Positions 53,697 to 64,000 of a stretch of 64,000 nt of DNA are shown here, piece after piece; the first letter of the stretch is position 1, and every line of letters starts with the position of its first letter. Under the pieces are notes generated by a model. It made no database searches, had not been told where the DNA came from, and worked only from the letters and a program-made list of their open reading frames with translations. This DNA comes from Pseudomonas neustonica (lineage in GTDB: Bacteria; Pseudomonadota; Gammaproteobacteria; Pseudomonadales; Pseudomonadaceae). The position numbers and the translations under genes were made by a program. The stretch is taken from the NCBI RefSeq assembly GCF_003797945.1, contig NZ_RKKU01000011.1, forward strand, positions 1 through 64,000, given 5' to 3'.

Positions 53697-54617
53697 TCAG
53701 GGAGTAGACTTGGCCTCATCGCTGGTACTGAGCGCGTCGAAGCCGGAGATGACATCGAACAGCTCCTCGTCGATGCCAGCCTGGCGCAGCTGGTGAAAAT
53801 GGGCTTGTAGCTCCTGCAGCAGCTCGCCGATATTGCGGTCGGCGCGCTGCATCGCAGCCAGCCGACTGGCATTCTCGCTGGCCAGTGATTCGGCGCTGGC
53901 CCGAAACAGCGAAACGAACAGGTGTTCGCGAATAAAGGCGCGCAAGGTCTGCGCGCTGGCGTCCAGTACTTCGGGTAATTGGTCGCCGGGCCATGGCCGG
54001 TTGGCCAGCCCGTGCTGCCAAAGCGCATCCAGCGGCAGCAGTCGTTGGCTCACCGGTGTATAGCCGGCAGCGTTTGGCCGGTTATAGAAAAGAGTCAGCG
54101 CGGTGCTCTGGGTTGCAGCAGGTTGATCCGCCTGGGTAGTGGCAGCGGGGGCCTGCACTTTAAGCAGAATATCGCCGACCAGCCGGGTGATCAGTTCTAC
54201 CGACCCCGGTACCGCAAAGCATCCCTCGGGGGTAATGCCGGCGTCCACTAGCCGCGCATTCGCGCGTTCACCCACGGCCCAGACTCTGCAGCGAGTCTGC
54301 GCCAGTGCGGACACCGCATGGTCAACCACTACCTCATTGAAACGGCCGACGAGCCCTTGGTCGGAGCCAAATACCACCGCATGCATCAACGGCGTTGCGG
54401 CCAGCGCAGTCTGCGTTTCACGAGGTGGCTGCTCGACTGAACGCAAACACACGCCGAGGCCGAGCTCGACGGTGCGGGCGTAATCGCCGAGGGCGGCTAC
54501 CGACCTTTCATATTGCCCAATAGCGGATGCCGCCGATGCCTTCATGGTGCGCACCACCGACTTGAGATCACCGGCGCTATCGATCTGACGACGCAGGGCG
54601 GTCAGAGTGGTTGCCAT
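53697..54617 (-). CDS. atpG: N-ATPase gamma subunit
   Basis: A 306-residue protein of the F1 gamma family. The N-terminal coiled segment (TLTALRRQIDSAGDLKSVVRTMKASA) and the C-terminal helix (ENASRLAAMQRADRNIGELL) form the rotor shaft, and the family motif VFGSDQGLVGRFNE is present. It is the last subunit of the N-ATPase set and is separated from atpA by the HPF-like gene. Confidence 0.88.
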   Translation of the reverse strand: MATTLTALRRQIDSAGDLKSVVRTMKASAASAIGQYERSVAALGDYARTVELGLGVCLRSVEQPPRETQTALAATPLMHAVVFGSDQGLVGRFNEVVVDHAVSALAQTRCRVWAVGERANARLVDAGITPEGCFAVPGSVELITRLVGDILLKVQAPAATTQADQPAATQSTALTLFYNRPNAAGYTPVSQRLLPLDALWQHGLANRPWPGDQLPEVLDASAQTLRAFIREHLFVSLFRASAESLASENASRLAAMQRADRNIGELLQELQAHFHQLRQAGIDEELFDVISGFDALSTSDEAKSTP

Positions 54618-54622
54618 CGGGG

Positions 54623-54985
54623 TTACTCGGGATCGCTGTCGGGCAATGGCATTGCGGCTGCGTGCTTGTCGCGATGCTCGTGCAGACGCCCCAGTTTACT
54701 GTCCAGCAGGTGCACCATCTTGGCCGCTGCGCCTTTTACAGCCTGCCTGAGCGTGGCCGCGTGGTCGGTAACCGCAACCGGTTGTTGGCCTTCCAGCCGT
54801 GCCTCCAGCATGCAGCGCTGGTCGTGTTGTCCATCTTTGTCGCCATTCTCGTCACTGAGATGCACTTCGACGCGGGTGACGTGATCGCTGAAGCGTTTCA
54901 GCGCTTTTTCGATTAGGGCGCTGTAGGCGGCGGCGTGTGCTTCGTCGCCGTTGGTATGACTACCGCTGTTGATCTGGATTTTCAT
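54623..54985 (-). CDS. HPF/RaiA-family ribosome-associated protein
   Basis: A 120-residue protein with the ribosome hibernation-factor fold: [11 protein letters not shown], then [43 protein letters not shown] and [20 protein letters not shown]. Related proteins bind the 30S subunit and pause translation. Its ATG lies inside the atpA end (26-base overlap), behind AGAGA. Its presence inside an ATPase operon is unusual and may link ribosome silencing to energy state. Confidence 0.82.
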   Translation of the reverse strand: MKIQINSGSHTNGDEAHAAAYSALIEKALKRFSDHVTRVEVHLSDENGDKDGQHDQRCMLEARLEGQQPVAVTDHAATLRQAVKGAAAKMVHLLDSKLGRLHEHRDKHAAAMPLPDSDPE

Positions 54986-56579
54986 GGGGTTTCTCTGCTG
55001 TCTGTGTGGTTGCGGCCGCTTTGTCGTGCGGGTTGTCTGTTTGCGGGAGGAAGCTTTCGAGCGCCGCGCGCGCGGCCTCGGTTACCTGTTGGCGATCGGC
55101 GTCGGTCAGCTTGTCGCCAGCAGTGAGCCGAGCGCTCAGGTCATCGGGCAGATCCTGAGTAGCGTCTTCCACTGCCTGCTGCGCGGCGCTCATGCGCTCG
55201 AGTGGCACGGGATCAAACAGTGCTGCGTTGAGTGCCAGCAGGATGGCGATCTGCGCGGGTACCGAGACGGGCGAGAATTCCGCCTGGCCCAGGCAGGCGC
55301 GGATGCGTTTGCCGTGTTCAATGGATTGCCGCGTGTCCTCGTCCAGCCGCGCACCAAAGCGGGCGAAGGTTTCCAGCTCTTCAAACTGGGCGTAGGCGAG
55401 CTTGAGGTCTCCAGCCACGGAGCGGTAGGCAGCGCGCTGCGCTTTGCCGCCTACCCGTGAAACTGACTGGCCCACTGCAATCGCGGGCAGCACACCGAGC
55501 TCAAAAAGGGACGGCGACAGCACAATCTGGCCATCGGTGATGGAAATCAGGTTGGTGGGGATATAGGCCGAGATATTTTGCGCCTCGGTCTCGATGATCG
55601 GCAGTGCAGTTAGCGAGCCGCCGCCGCGTTCTTCGTTCAGGTGAGTTGCGCGCTCAAGCATGCGCGAATGAATGTAGAAAATATCGCCGGGAAAGGCCTC
55701 GCGACCGGGCGGGCGGCGCAGCAGCAGCGACAGCTCACGATAGGCCCGGGCGTGGTGGGTCAGGTCGTCATACACAATCAGCACGTCGCGGCCCTGCTCC
55801 ATAAAATGCTCGGCAATACTGGTGGCCGCGTAGGGTGCGATATAGGACAGCCCCGGCGCCTCGTTGCCTTCGGCCACCACCACGACGGTGTAGGTCAGCG
55901 CCTGTTTCTCGCGCAGCTTGGCTACCGTCTTGGCCACCGCAGAGGCGCGCTGGCCGATGGCGCAATAGACGCAGAGCACATCCTTGCCGCGCTGATTAAA
56001 GATGGTGTCGATGGCGATGGCGGTCTTGCCGGTCTGCCGGTCGCCGAGAATCAGTTCGCGCTGGCCGCGGCCGATGGGAATCAGCGCGTCCAGCACTTTC
56101 AGGCCGGTCTGCAGTGGTTCGGTTACCGGGGCGCGATCCATGATGGCCGTGGCGGGACGCTCGATAGGCAGGCGATCATGCGTGGCGATCGGACCCAAAC
56201 CATCCAGCGGCCGCCCCAGTGGATCGATCATGCGCCCCAGCAGTGCGTCTCCCACGGCGACGTCCATGACCCGGCCGGTGCGCTGTACCTCGTCGCCGGC
56301 GTGCAGGTGCGCATAGTCACCCAGCAGCACCACGTCGATACTGTCTTCGTTGAGATTGAAGGCGATACCGGACAGCCCGCCGGGAAACAGCAGCAGTTCT
56401 TCCGAGGTGGCGTGCTGCAGCCCGCGCACCTGCGCGATGCCGGTGGAGACGCTGGCGATAACGCCGACTTCGCGCGGCAGTAGTTGTGGCTTGAACGCCT
56501 GCAGACGCTGCTGAAGATCGGCGAACGCGCCCGCATACACGCCTTCCAGACTGGCCCTATCAGGTATGGCTGCGGTCAT
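54960..56579 (-). CDS. atpA: N-ATPase alpha subunit
   Basis: A 539-residue F1 alpha-type subunit. The P-loop GDRQTGKT is at 179-186, and the regulatory region and [17 protein letters not shown] are present. It forms the non-catalytic nucleotide sites of the F1 head. A long low-similarity, charged C-terminal tail ([15 protein letters not shown]) follows. It starts by overlapping atpF four bases and overlaps the HPF-like gene at its end. Confidence 0.93.
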   Translation of the reverse strand: MTAAIPDRASLEGVYAGAFADLQQRLQAFKPQLLPREVGVIASVSTGIAQVRGLQHATSEELLLFPGGLSGIAFNLNEDSIDVVLLGDYAHLHAGDEVQRTGRVMDVAVGDALLGRMIDPLGRPLDGLGPIATHDRLPIERPATAIMDRAPVTEPLQTGLKVLDALIPIGRGQRELILGDRQTGKTAIAIDTIFNQRGKDVLCVYCAIGQRASAVAKTVAKLREKQALTYTVVVVAEGNEAPGLSYIAPYAATSIAEHFMEQGRDVLIVYDDLTHHARAYRELSLLLRRPPGREAFPGDIFYIHSRMLERATHLNEERGGGSLTALPIIETEAQNISAYIPTNLISITDGQIVLSPSLFELGVLPAIAVGQSVSRVGGKAQRAAYRSVAGDLKLAYAQFEELETFARFGARLDEDTRQSIEHGKRIRACLGQAEFSPVSVPAQIAILLALNAALFDPVPLERMSAAQQAVEDATQDLPDDLSARLTAGDKLTDADRQQVTEAARAALESFLPQTDNPHDKAAATTQTAEKPHENPDQQR

Positions 56580-57358
56580 GCTGGCTCCGTTGCATCGGGC
56601 TCGACGGTTGCCGGCGGCGGACTTATGGCCAGCGCGCGCAGGTAATCGGCAATACTCCAGGCCAGCTTTTGCCCATTGGCGCTGAGTTCGATGCCGGCCA
56701 CCAGCTCAGGGTTGGTCTCGTATCTGAGCGCAATCGACTGCCCTAGCTTGTCGTTCAGCGCGCTCTGAATCGCCTCCCGCTGCGATTCGGCTAGCTCGAA
56801 AGCGCTGCGCAGCACTGCGGGATCAGCTTCGGAGGTGGTCTTGAGCGCGCTGCCCAGAGTGGCCAGGGTGTCATCGGCCATGGTCTGCAGGCGCTGAATG
56901 AACACCTCGCAGGCGCGCTGCTCCAGGCTGGCATCGGCGAGGTCAGCCATTACCCGCCGGGCGATCTCGAATGCCTGCTGCTGGGTTTGCTGCACTATCT
57001 CGGCATGCAGCTGCTGCGTCTCGATCGCCAGCGCTTTTGCACGCTTGGCTTTCGCCTGTTTGGCGGCTTCGGCTGCGGCTGCACGCAGACGTTCGGCCTC
57101 AGCCGAGGCCTCCTGCTTGGCTTGCTGCAGCAAGTCGGCACGCTGCTGGTCGAAGGTCTGGTTCTTCTCCTGGTATTCGATTTGCTGCTGGTGCGCTTTG
57201 GCCTTGGTGTCAGCGGCATCCGCCAGCTCGGCGGTAATCTTCTGCTCGCGGGCGGCGATGGCGTTCAATACCGGTTGGTATAGAAAGCGTTTCATCAACC
57301 ACACCAGGATAATGAAGTTCAGCACCTGCGCGCCGACGGTAAACCAGTCGATGAGCAT
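56576..57358 (-). CDS. atpF: N-ATPase b subunit, enlarged
   Basis: A 260-residue protein, much longer than the usual 156-residue b subunit. One N-terminal membrane helix ([22 protein letters not shown]) is followed by a long Ala-rich coiled coil and a C-terminal delta-like segment. No separate delta gene is present in this cluster, as is typical of N-ATPases, so the longer b may take its place in the stator. Confidence 0.9.
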   Translation of the reverse strand: MLIDWFTVGAQVLNFIILVWLMKRFLYQPVLNAIAAREQKITAELADAADTKAKAHQQQIEYQEKNQTFDQQRADLLQQAKQEASAEAERLRAAAAEAAKQAKAKRAKALAIETQQLHAEIVQQTQQQAFEIARRVMADLADASLEQRACEVFIQRLQTMADDTLATLGSALKTTSEADPAVLRSAFELAESQREAIQSALNDKLGQSIALRYETNPELVAGIELSANGQKLAWSIADYLRALAISPPPATVEPDATEPA

Positions 57359-57361
57359 GGG

Positions 57362-57652
57362 CTATTGGCCTGCTGCCTTAGTGGCCGCAGCCAGTGCGGC
57401 GTTCCAGAACGGGTTGGCAAAGATGAGGATCATCGACACCACGAAACAGTAAATCGCGGTGGACTCGATCATCGCCAGACCCACGAACAGCGTGCGGGTG
57501 ATGGTGGCGGAGGCATCGGGTTGCTGCGCCAGCGAGGTGAGCGCGACCGCGACCGCGCGGCCTTCGGCCAGGGCCGGACCCATGGTGCCAAACCCCGTGG
57601 TCAGGCCTGCCATGATGATGGATGCGACAGCGATCCAGGTAAGAGCGTCCAT
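57362..57652 (-). CDS. atpE: N-ATPase c subunit with sodium-type ligands
   Basis: A 96-residue two-helix c-ring subunit. Helix 2 carries the essential Glu63 followed by Ser64, Thr65 and Tyr68 (MIESTAIY), the ligand set of sodium-binding c subunits. Helix 1 has Glu30 in GPALAEGR, where many sodium types have Gln, a second-carboxylate feature reported for N-ATPases. Sodium coupling is thus likely but not proven. Confidence 0.92.
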   Translation of the reverse strand: MDALTWIAVASIIMAGLTTGFGTMGPALAEGRAVAVALTSLAQQPDASATITRTLFVGLAMIESTAIYCFVVSMILIFANPFWNAALAAATKAAGQ

Positions 57653-57695
57653 AAGCGGTGCCTTTGTAGTGGTTGATGGGGAGGAGGGCGAGGTT

Positions 57696-58397
57696 TCATG
57701 TGTTGGTTTCCGGCGCGGGTGCCTTGGCCGCCTTGCTGCTGCGGGTGGCCGCCGCGATGTAGACCGCTGCCAGAATGGTGAAGATGTAGGCCTGTACCAT
57801 GCCGGTCAGCAGGCCCAGCAGCGTCATCACGATGGGGAACACAAAGGGCGTGATGGACAACAAAATGGCGATGATCATGGCGCCGCTCATCATGTTGCCG
57901 AACAGACGCACGGCCAGGGCCATGGTGCGCGAGACTTCGCTGATCAGGTTGAATGGCAGCATGATGGGTGTCGGCTGCATATAGGACTTCAGGTAGCTCA
58001 ACAGTCCCTGGCTGGAGATGCCGAACAAGGGCACGGCGACCAGCACACAAAGCGCCAGTGCGGCGGTGGTCGACAGTGAGGCGGTGGGTGGCTCATAGCC
58101 CGGGATGACGGTCGCCAGGGCGGCAGCGGCGACAAACAGAAACAGGGTGCCGAGAAAGCCCAGGTACTGACGCGGGTTTTTCAGACCGACATCCTTGATC
58201 TGCCCCATGATGGCGGTCACCACTATCTCCAGCAGGTTCTGCCAGCCTGAGCGTTCGTGCCCGGTGGCCAGGCGGCGGGTAATCAACGCGGCGCCCAGCA
58301 CCAGCACGGCCATTAGTATCCAGGTGAATACGATGGTGGCATTCAGCATAACGACGCCGTACTGCCAAAAGATCCAGGCATCGGGGGTCAGGCGCAT
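57696..58397 (-). CDS. atpB: N-ATPase a subunit
   Basis: A 233-residue membrane subunit that forms the ion half-channels. The essential Arg lies in SRTMALAVRLFGNMMSG, and the family motif LISEVSRTMALAVRLF is clear. It overlaps the AtpR-like gene by ten bases. Confidence 0.92.
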   Translation of the reverse strand: MRLTPDAWIFWQYGVVMLNATIVFTWILMAVLVLGAALITRRLATGHERSGWQNLLEIVVTAIMGQIKDVGLKNPRQYLGFLGTLFLFVAAAALATVIPGYEPPTASLSTTAALALCVLVAVPLFGISSQGLLSYLKSYMQPTPIMLPFNLISEVSRTMALAVRLFGNMMSGAMIIAILLSITPFVFPIVMTLLGLLTGMVQAYIFTILAAVYIAAATRSSKAAKAPAPETNT

Positions 58398-58723
58398 GGT
58401 GGTTTTCCTGACGCCTGTACTTTTCCTGGTGCAGCTTTGTCAGGTTGATCGCGGGTTATTCGCAGGATAAGCGCGCGAGCGGTGATAAAACCCAGCAGGC
58501 ACAAACCGAGCAGCGCGGGCTGGTCCGCACCAATAAGGTAGAAGCCAGCGAGAACGATGCCAGTGCGCAGGATCAGGCTGCTGACAAACCAGCGTGACGG
58601 CGTTGGCGAGGCGGCACCCAGCTGCACGGTCCACCAGAGGCCGCCAAAGAAGATGGCGCCCAGCGCCCAGCCGGTCAGCAGCGCCGCGGCGCCACCCAGC
58701 ATCCAGCTTATGTCGTCAGGCAT
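58388..58723 (-). CDS. atpR: N-ATPase-specific membrane protein AtpR
   Basis: A 111-residue protein with three predicted membrane helices (ISWMLGGAAALLTGWALGAIF, SSLILRTGIVLAGFYLIG, LLGLCLLGFITARALIL). It is located between atpQ and atpB exactly as in described N-ATPase operons. A conserved intramembrane Arg (LILRTG) is thought to interact with the c-ring Glu. The ATG at 58723 overlaps atpQ by eight bases; a longer upstream reading was rejected. Confidence 0.82.
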   Translation of the reverse strand: MPDDISWMLGGAAALLTGWALGAIFFGGLWWTVQLGAASPTPSRWFVSSLILRTGIVLAGFYLIGADQPALLGLCLLGFITARALILRITRDQPDKAAPGKVQASGKPPCA

Positions 58724-59059
58724 CGTCGTTCTCCTGTTCTTCGTGCATCGAACGGTCTTCCTGAGCAATCCAGTGCCAGGCGTTGATACAGCCGAGGGTG
58801 AGTCCGGCCATCAGCAGCGCCAGTGTCCAGGAGCGGCCGTCGGGATAGTGTTGGTCCAGCCAGAGGCCGAGTGCTGCGCCCATCAGGGTGGGTACCACCA
58901 CGGACCAGCCGATCAGCCCCATCATGCCCAGCCCGAACCAGACTCCGGGAGTGCCGTTGCGCCGGGCCTTGAGTTTGCGCGCCGCCTTGGCGCCAACCTG
59001 CTGCGCCAGGGTCAGATCGGCAGGGGCTGAGCTCGGCTCGGTTGGCTTGGTTTTGCGCG

Positions 59060-59063
<4 letters not shown>
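58716..59063 (-). CDS. atpQ: N-ATPase-specific AtpQ/AtpI-like membrane protein
   Basis: A 115-residue protein with a charged N-terminus and two membrane helices (VWFGLGMMGLIGWSVVVPTLMG and LALLMAGLTLGCINAWHWI) matching the AtpQ/AtpI-like AtpZ group. It lies between atpC and atpR in N-ATPase order. It overlaps the epsilon gene stop by ATGA. A role in c-ring assembly is likely from the family. Confidence 0.82.
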
Positions 59064-61047
<1,984 letters not shown>

Positions 61048-61165
61048 TGCTCCTGTTGCAATTGGTCGACGCTAAGTGCTGTGGCGTACCGACACGGCTG
61101 ACCTCGTCTGTCACTCTCGATGAGTGATGCGTTTTTTCGCAGTCAGTTAATCCATAGAGGTAACT

Positions 61166-61381
61166 ATGACCCAATCACTCGCCGAGATAATTCAGGGCAA
61201 GTGGCAGCAGCTCGCTGGTCTTGCTCACATCGTCTGGGATGATCTAACGCTGGATGAGCTGGTGAAATCCAAAGGTGACGCAAAAAAACTCACGTTGCTG
61301 GTTCAACAGCGTTATGAGATGACGCATAACGAGGCCGAGAGACAGGTCATCAGTTTTTTTGAGCGCAATAGAACGACCTGA
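61166..61381 (+). CDS. CsbD-family stress protein
   Basis: A 71-residue protein with the CsbD core IIQGKWQQLAGLAHIVWDDLT and a C-terminal helical segment. CsbD proteins are small stress-induced proteins of unknown mechanism. AGAGGTAACT precedes the ATG. It diverges from the N-ATPase operon. Confidence 0.8.
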   Translation: MTQSLAEIIQGKWQQLAGLAHIVWDDLTLDELVKSKGDAKKLTLLVQQRYEMTHNEAERQVISFFERNRTT

Positions 61382-61507
61382 GCGGGGCAGGATTTATCGC
61401 GGTTTTCTACCTTGGGTAGCAACAACCAACCGCTGCCGTCATTACTTGATCAAAGGTTGCTCGCATAGGTAGCCGGATAGGTTCAGTATAGAACTCGTGC
61501 TATGTAC

Positions 61508-61527
61508 GCTACCGAACAGAGTGTGAG
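61508..61527. promoter_or_regulatory. Box upstream of the first crp-like gene
   Basis: GCTACCGAACAGAGTGTGAG lies 54 bases before the ATG at 61581 and shares GCTANCGAACA and GAGTGT with the box upstream of atpD and partly with that at 62358. A common regulator, possibly one of the Crp-like proteins, is inferred. Confidence 0.45.
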
Positions 61528-61580
61528 AGTGTCAGGCGTATACTTGGTATTTAGGTTGATCTCCCCGGATGGAGTCCGCA

Positions 61581-62330
61581 ATGCCTGATTTACCGCGCCC
61601 GCAGCACAATCGCTTGCTGGCTGCCTTGCCCCTTGAATCACAAAAACGTCTGTTCAATCATCTTGAGCTGGTGTCGTTACCCCTCGGCAAGGTGATGTAC
61701 GAATCCGGCGAAACCATGCGCTATGTTTACTTCCCTACCGATTCAATCATTTCACTGCTCTATGTGATGGAAAGCGGTGCCTCCGCAGAAATCTCCGTGG
61801 TCGGCAATGAAGGCCTGGTAGGTATTGCCTTGTTTATGGGCGGAGAGAGCACACCGAGCCGAGCCATTGTGCAAAGCGGCGGCCAGGCCTATCGGTTGCC
61901 GGGGCAGCGGTTAAAAGACGAGTTTAATCGCCACGGCGAGATGCTGGTGCTGATGCTGCGCTATACCCAGTCGTTGATTACGCAAATGGCGCAAACCGCA
62001 GTGTGTAATCGTCATCATTCCATTGATCAACAGCTTTGCCGCTGGCTTCTGCTGTCACTGGATCGGCTGCCGAATAATAAGGTGACCATGACCCAGGAGT
62101 TGATTGCCAATATGCTCGGCGTGCGCCGTGAAGGCGTTACCGAGGCGGCAGGCAAGCTACAAAAACTCGGCGTCATTGAGTACCGGCGGGGCCACATCAC
62201 CGTGCTGGATCGTCCCAGGCTTGAGCAGCTGAGTTGTGAGTGTTATGCCGTGGTTAAAAAGGAGAGCGACCGGCTGTTGTCCTACCATACGCATCTCGAC
62301 GTGGCCGCGCTCTTGGTTCCCAGTATTTAG
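61581..62330 (+). CDS. Crp/Fnr-family transcriptional regulator, first paralogue
   Basis: A 249-residue regulator with an N-terminal cyclic-nucleotide-like beta-roll (LPLGKVMYESGETMRYVYFPTDSIISLL) and a C-terminal winged helix (TMTQELIANMLGVRREGVTEAAGKLQKLGVI). The Fnr-type Cys cluster and the cAMP-site RxS motif are absent, so the signal is unknown. The ATG at 61581 follows GGAG; an ATG four codons earlier has none. It is tandem to a second paralogue. Confidence 0.87.
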   Translation: MPDLPRPQHNRLLAALPLESQKRLFNHLELVSLPLGKVMYESGETMRYVYFPTDSIISLLYVMESGASAEISVVGNEGLVGIALFMGGESTPSRAIVQSGGQAYRLPGQRLKDEFNRHGEMLVLMLRYTQSLITQMAQTAVCNRHHSIDQQLCRWLLLSLDRLPNNKVTMTQELIANMLGVRREGVTEAAGKLQKLGVIEYRRGHITVLDRPRLEQLSCECYAVVKKESDRLLSYHTHLDVAALLVPSI

Positions 62331-62357
62331 CTGCTCGGCAACGAGCAGGCGCTGAGT

Positions 62358-62380
62358 GCTATAGCGAACAGAGTTTACGG
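62358..62380. promoter_or_regulatory. Box upstream of the second crp-like gene
   Basis: The segment contains GCTATAGCGAACAGAG followed by TTTACGG. It sits 87 bases before the ATG at 62467 and resembles the boxes at 61025 and 61508, mainly in GCGAACAGAGT. Confidence 0.4.
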
Positions 62381-62466
62381 CGTATCGCGTGCACACTATC
62401 AAACGGGATCGCCAGGCACCTTTCTCACGCCGCTACAGGCTATTTTCGTGCTGCTGAGAAGGCCTT

Positions 62467-63234
62467 ATGTCAGTTGCATGCCCAAGACCCGTCACCAACC
62501 AGTTGCTCGACTGTCTGCCGCATAACGAGCAGAACCGAGTGCTGGAACAATGCGAGATGGTTGAGCTTGAATTCGGCAGCATTCTCTGTGAACGAGACAT
62601 GCTATTTCGTTACCTGTACTTTCCGACTACCTGTTTTGTTTCGCTGGTTACTACCCTGGGTGGCAAGCATCCGCTGGAACTGGGCTTGATTGGCAGCGAA
62701 GGGATGCTGGGTGCGACTATGGCGCTGGGGGTCAACATGGCGCCTAGCCGTGCGGTCGTGCAGGGCTCCGGTACGGCACTGCGCATCAGTTCTGACCAGC
62801 TGCGACGCGCGTTACGCGATAGCCCGCTATTTCAGCGCGCACTCAAACACTACCTTTATGTGTTGCTCGCCCAGTTAACGCAGAATGCTGCCTGTGTTCA
62901 CTTTCACGAGATTGAGCCACGTCTGGCGCGCTGGTTGTTAATGACCCAGGATCGCGCGCACAAGGATACCTTTCACCTTACCCATCAATTTCTTGCGGAT
63001 ATGCTTGGCGTGCGCAGAAGTGGCGTAACCATTGCCGCAGGCGCCTTACAGCTGCGCGGGCTGATTGCCTACCGCCGTGGCGACATTACTATTCTGGACC
63101 GCTCGGGCCTGGAGCTGGCCTCGTGCGAATGCTACAGGGTGATGCTCAATGACCATGCGCGTCTGCTGCCAATGCGTACCAGTTCAGCTACCCAAAATAA
63201 CGCAGCGCATGACGGAGAAATCGATGGTATTTGA
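62467..63234 (+). CDS. Crp/Fnr-family transcriptional regulator, second paralogue
   Basis: A 255-residue regulator of the same type as the preceding gene: beta-roll (LEFGSILCERDMLFRYLYFPTTCF) and winged helix (HLTHQFLADMLGVRRSGVTIAAGALQLRGLI). It lacks a canonical Fnr Cys cluster. GAGAAGG precedes the ATG. The similarity of layout suggests a duplication; sequence has since diverged. An acidic low-complexity end follows the helix-turn-helix. Confidence 0.87.
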   Translation: MSVACPRPVTNQLLDCLPHNEQNRVLEQCEMVELEFGSILCERDMLFRYLYFPTTCFVSLVTTLGGKHPLELGLIGSEGMLGATMALGVNMAPSRAVVQGSGTALRISSDQLRRALRDSPLFQRALKHYLYVLLAQLTQNAACVHFHEIEPRLARWLLMTQDRAHKDTFHLTHQFLADMLGVRRSGVTIAAGALQLRGLIAYRRGDITILDRSGLELASCECYRVMLNDHARLLPMRTSSATQNNAAHDGEIDGI

Positions 63235-63274
63235 GATGCTGCTCTTAGGCAGCTAAAGGCAAAAAAGCGCCGCT

Positions 63275-64000
63275 TTATGCTGCTTTGCGTTGTGCTCTCA
63301 GCTTACTAAAATCGGGTGAGAAGCGTTTTCTGGAATAGCGCCAGAAGCGCTTGAGTGTTTTTGTGTTCCACTCTTTGAGCGGTAACAGAGCAAACAACTC
63401 CCTGGCATAGGCTCGGTCTTCAGCAACGGCTTTTTTTAATTCGGCGTGAATCAAGCCTCGTTTGGCTGCTATGTAGCCCGGCTCCGCCTGAAACTGGTTG
63501 ATTGCCAGTAAATGAGATTTGAAGTTGCCCTTGTTGTTGGACGATATGTTTGTATCGTGTCTTCTATATAGGGTGACGATATCTTCGATAATATCCAGGC
63601 GATAACCGGCATGTGCCACCTTGAGTTCCAGATGCGTGTCCTGTATCGGGTTATCCAGATCATAGCCGCCAGCGTCCAGTATCGCCTGCCTTCTAAAGAA
63701 CGCAGTGGGGCCGCCGAGCCATCTGCGGTCAACGAAGAAGTCGTGAAATTGATAGCTCGCAGCCTTTTTGAATAGCGCCCCCGGCTTATGGTTGCCTTGG
63801 GCGTCTATATACTCAAAGTTGGCGCCACAGCCGCCTACTTCAGGTCGTGTCTGCAGGTACTCGACCTGGAGGCGTATCCGCCCGGGCAGCATGATGTCGT
63901 CAGAGTCAAACGAGGCGAAATACTCGCCATTGGTGGCGGAAAAACCTGTGTTTACGGCCTTGGTAACGCCTTGGTTTTCCTGCGTTATCACTTTAAAACC
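63275..64000 (-). CDS. Family 2 glycosyltransferase, 5' end outside window
   Basis: The C-terminal portion of a GT-A-fold transferase; the reading frame is open through 64000, so the start lies beyond the window. The visible part begins in ENQGVTKAVNTGFSATNG and has the metal-binding D-x-D in SFDSDDIM, then GGPTAFFRRQAILDAGGYD. It probably transfers sugars to a surface polysaccharide. A GTG at 63991 is internal, not the start. The acceptor is unknown. Confidence 0.85.
   Translation of the reverse strand, partial: GFKVITQENQGVTKAVNTGFSATNGEYFASFDSDDIMLPGRIRLQVEYLQTRPEVGGCGANFEYIDAQGNHKPGALFKKAASYQFHDFFVDRRWLGGPTAFFRRQAILDAGGYDLDNPIQDTHLELKVAHAGYRLDIIEDIVTLYRRHDTNISSNNKGNFKSHLLAINQFQAEPGYIAAKRGLIHAELKKAVAEDRAYARELFALLPLKEWNTKTLKRFWRYSRKRFSPDFSKLRAQRKAA

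Noticed and set aside
55641-56483. Open frame of 280 codons opposite atpA
   Set aside because: An artefact of the high-GC coding strand of atpA; no domain or ribosome binding site supports it.
61446-61453. TTGATCAA as a possible Fnr/Anr site upstream of the first crp-like gene
   Set aside because: Fnr-type sites need a four-base spacer (TTGAT-N4-ATCAA). This is only an eight-base palindrome.

Overview
The window looks like a chromosomal segment of a Pseudomonas-lineage gammaproteobacterium, possibly a marine or saline one (Halopseudomonas-like). This is inferred from gene order and protein families, not from any marker gene. Supporting blocks are oscA-sbp-cysTWA, arcDABC, a ccoN/MocR/ccoG/sulfite-reductase-like block ordered as in the P. 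aeruginosa PA4129-PA4134 region, and an N-type ATPase of a kind common in marine bacteria. No rRNA, tRNA, CRISPR array, prophage or insertion sequence was seen.

Positions 1-15.9 kb form an accessory uptake and degradation region for nitrogen compounds. It holds a cysteine amidohydrolase with an odd C-terminus, a purine/nucleoside-type ABC importer (BMP lipoprotein-family binding protein, double ATPase, two permeases), a TetR regulator, a gamma-glutamyltransferase-like Ntn hydrolase, a GntR/FCD regulator, a cytosine-deaminase-like amidohydrolase, a LivH permease, a LivM-LivG-LivF three-domain fusion, its binding protein, a SnoaL-like protein and an AraC regulator. The substrates cannot be read from sequence. 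From 15.9 to 23.4 kb lie a bile-acid/sodium-symporter-family transporter, ppnN, and a Tat-exported molybdenum hydroxylase (large subunit, 2Fe-2S subunit, tri-heme cytochrome c).

Positions 23.7-31 kb hold the sulfur-starvation locus: oscA, then the sulfate importer sbp-cysT-cysW-cysA. A convergent group follows: an OprD-type porin, an RBBP9-like hydrolase and a degenerate sigma-54-activator-like ATPase. From 31.4 to 41.5 kb are an isochorismatase-family hydrolase and two divergent transcription units. The leftward unit is ccoG, a MocR regulator, a UbiH/UbiM-like hydroxylase, an orphan cbb3 catalytic subunit CcoN and a 48-residue membrane protein. The rightward unit is a siroheme reductase, a DUF934 protein, lrgA and lrgB. 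The shared promoter carries four copies of an ATCTGATCCG-type box. Related P. aeruginosa genes are cyanide-responsive.

Positions 41.6-48.5 kb hold YdcH-like, pirin, LysR, TrhP, a small exported protein, a DUF4105 protein and a DUF3015 protein. From 61 kb back to 48.6 kb, thirteen of fifteen expected genes are recognisable N-ATPase or arginine deiminase genes on one strand: atpD-C-Q-R-B-E-F-A, an HPF-like ribosome factor, atpG, an unknown 85-residue protein, then arcD-A-B-C. This links an ion-pumping ATPase, a ribosome hibernation factor and the arginine-fermenting ATP source. Rightward from 61.2 kb are a CsbD-like protein and two tandem Crp/Fnr paralogues. A related sequence box precedes atpD and each of the two crp-like genes. 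The window ends inside a family 2 glycosyltransferase.
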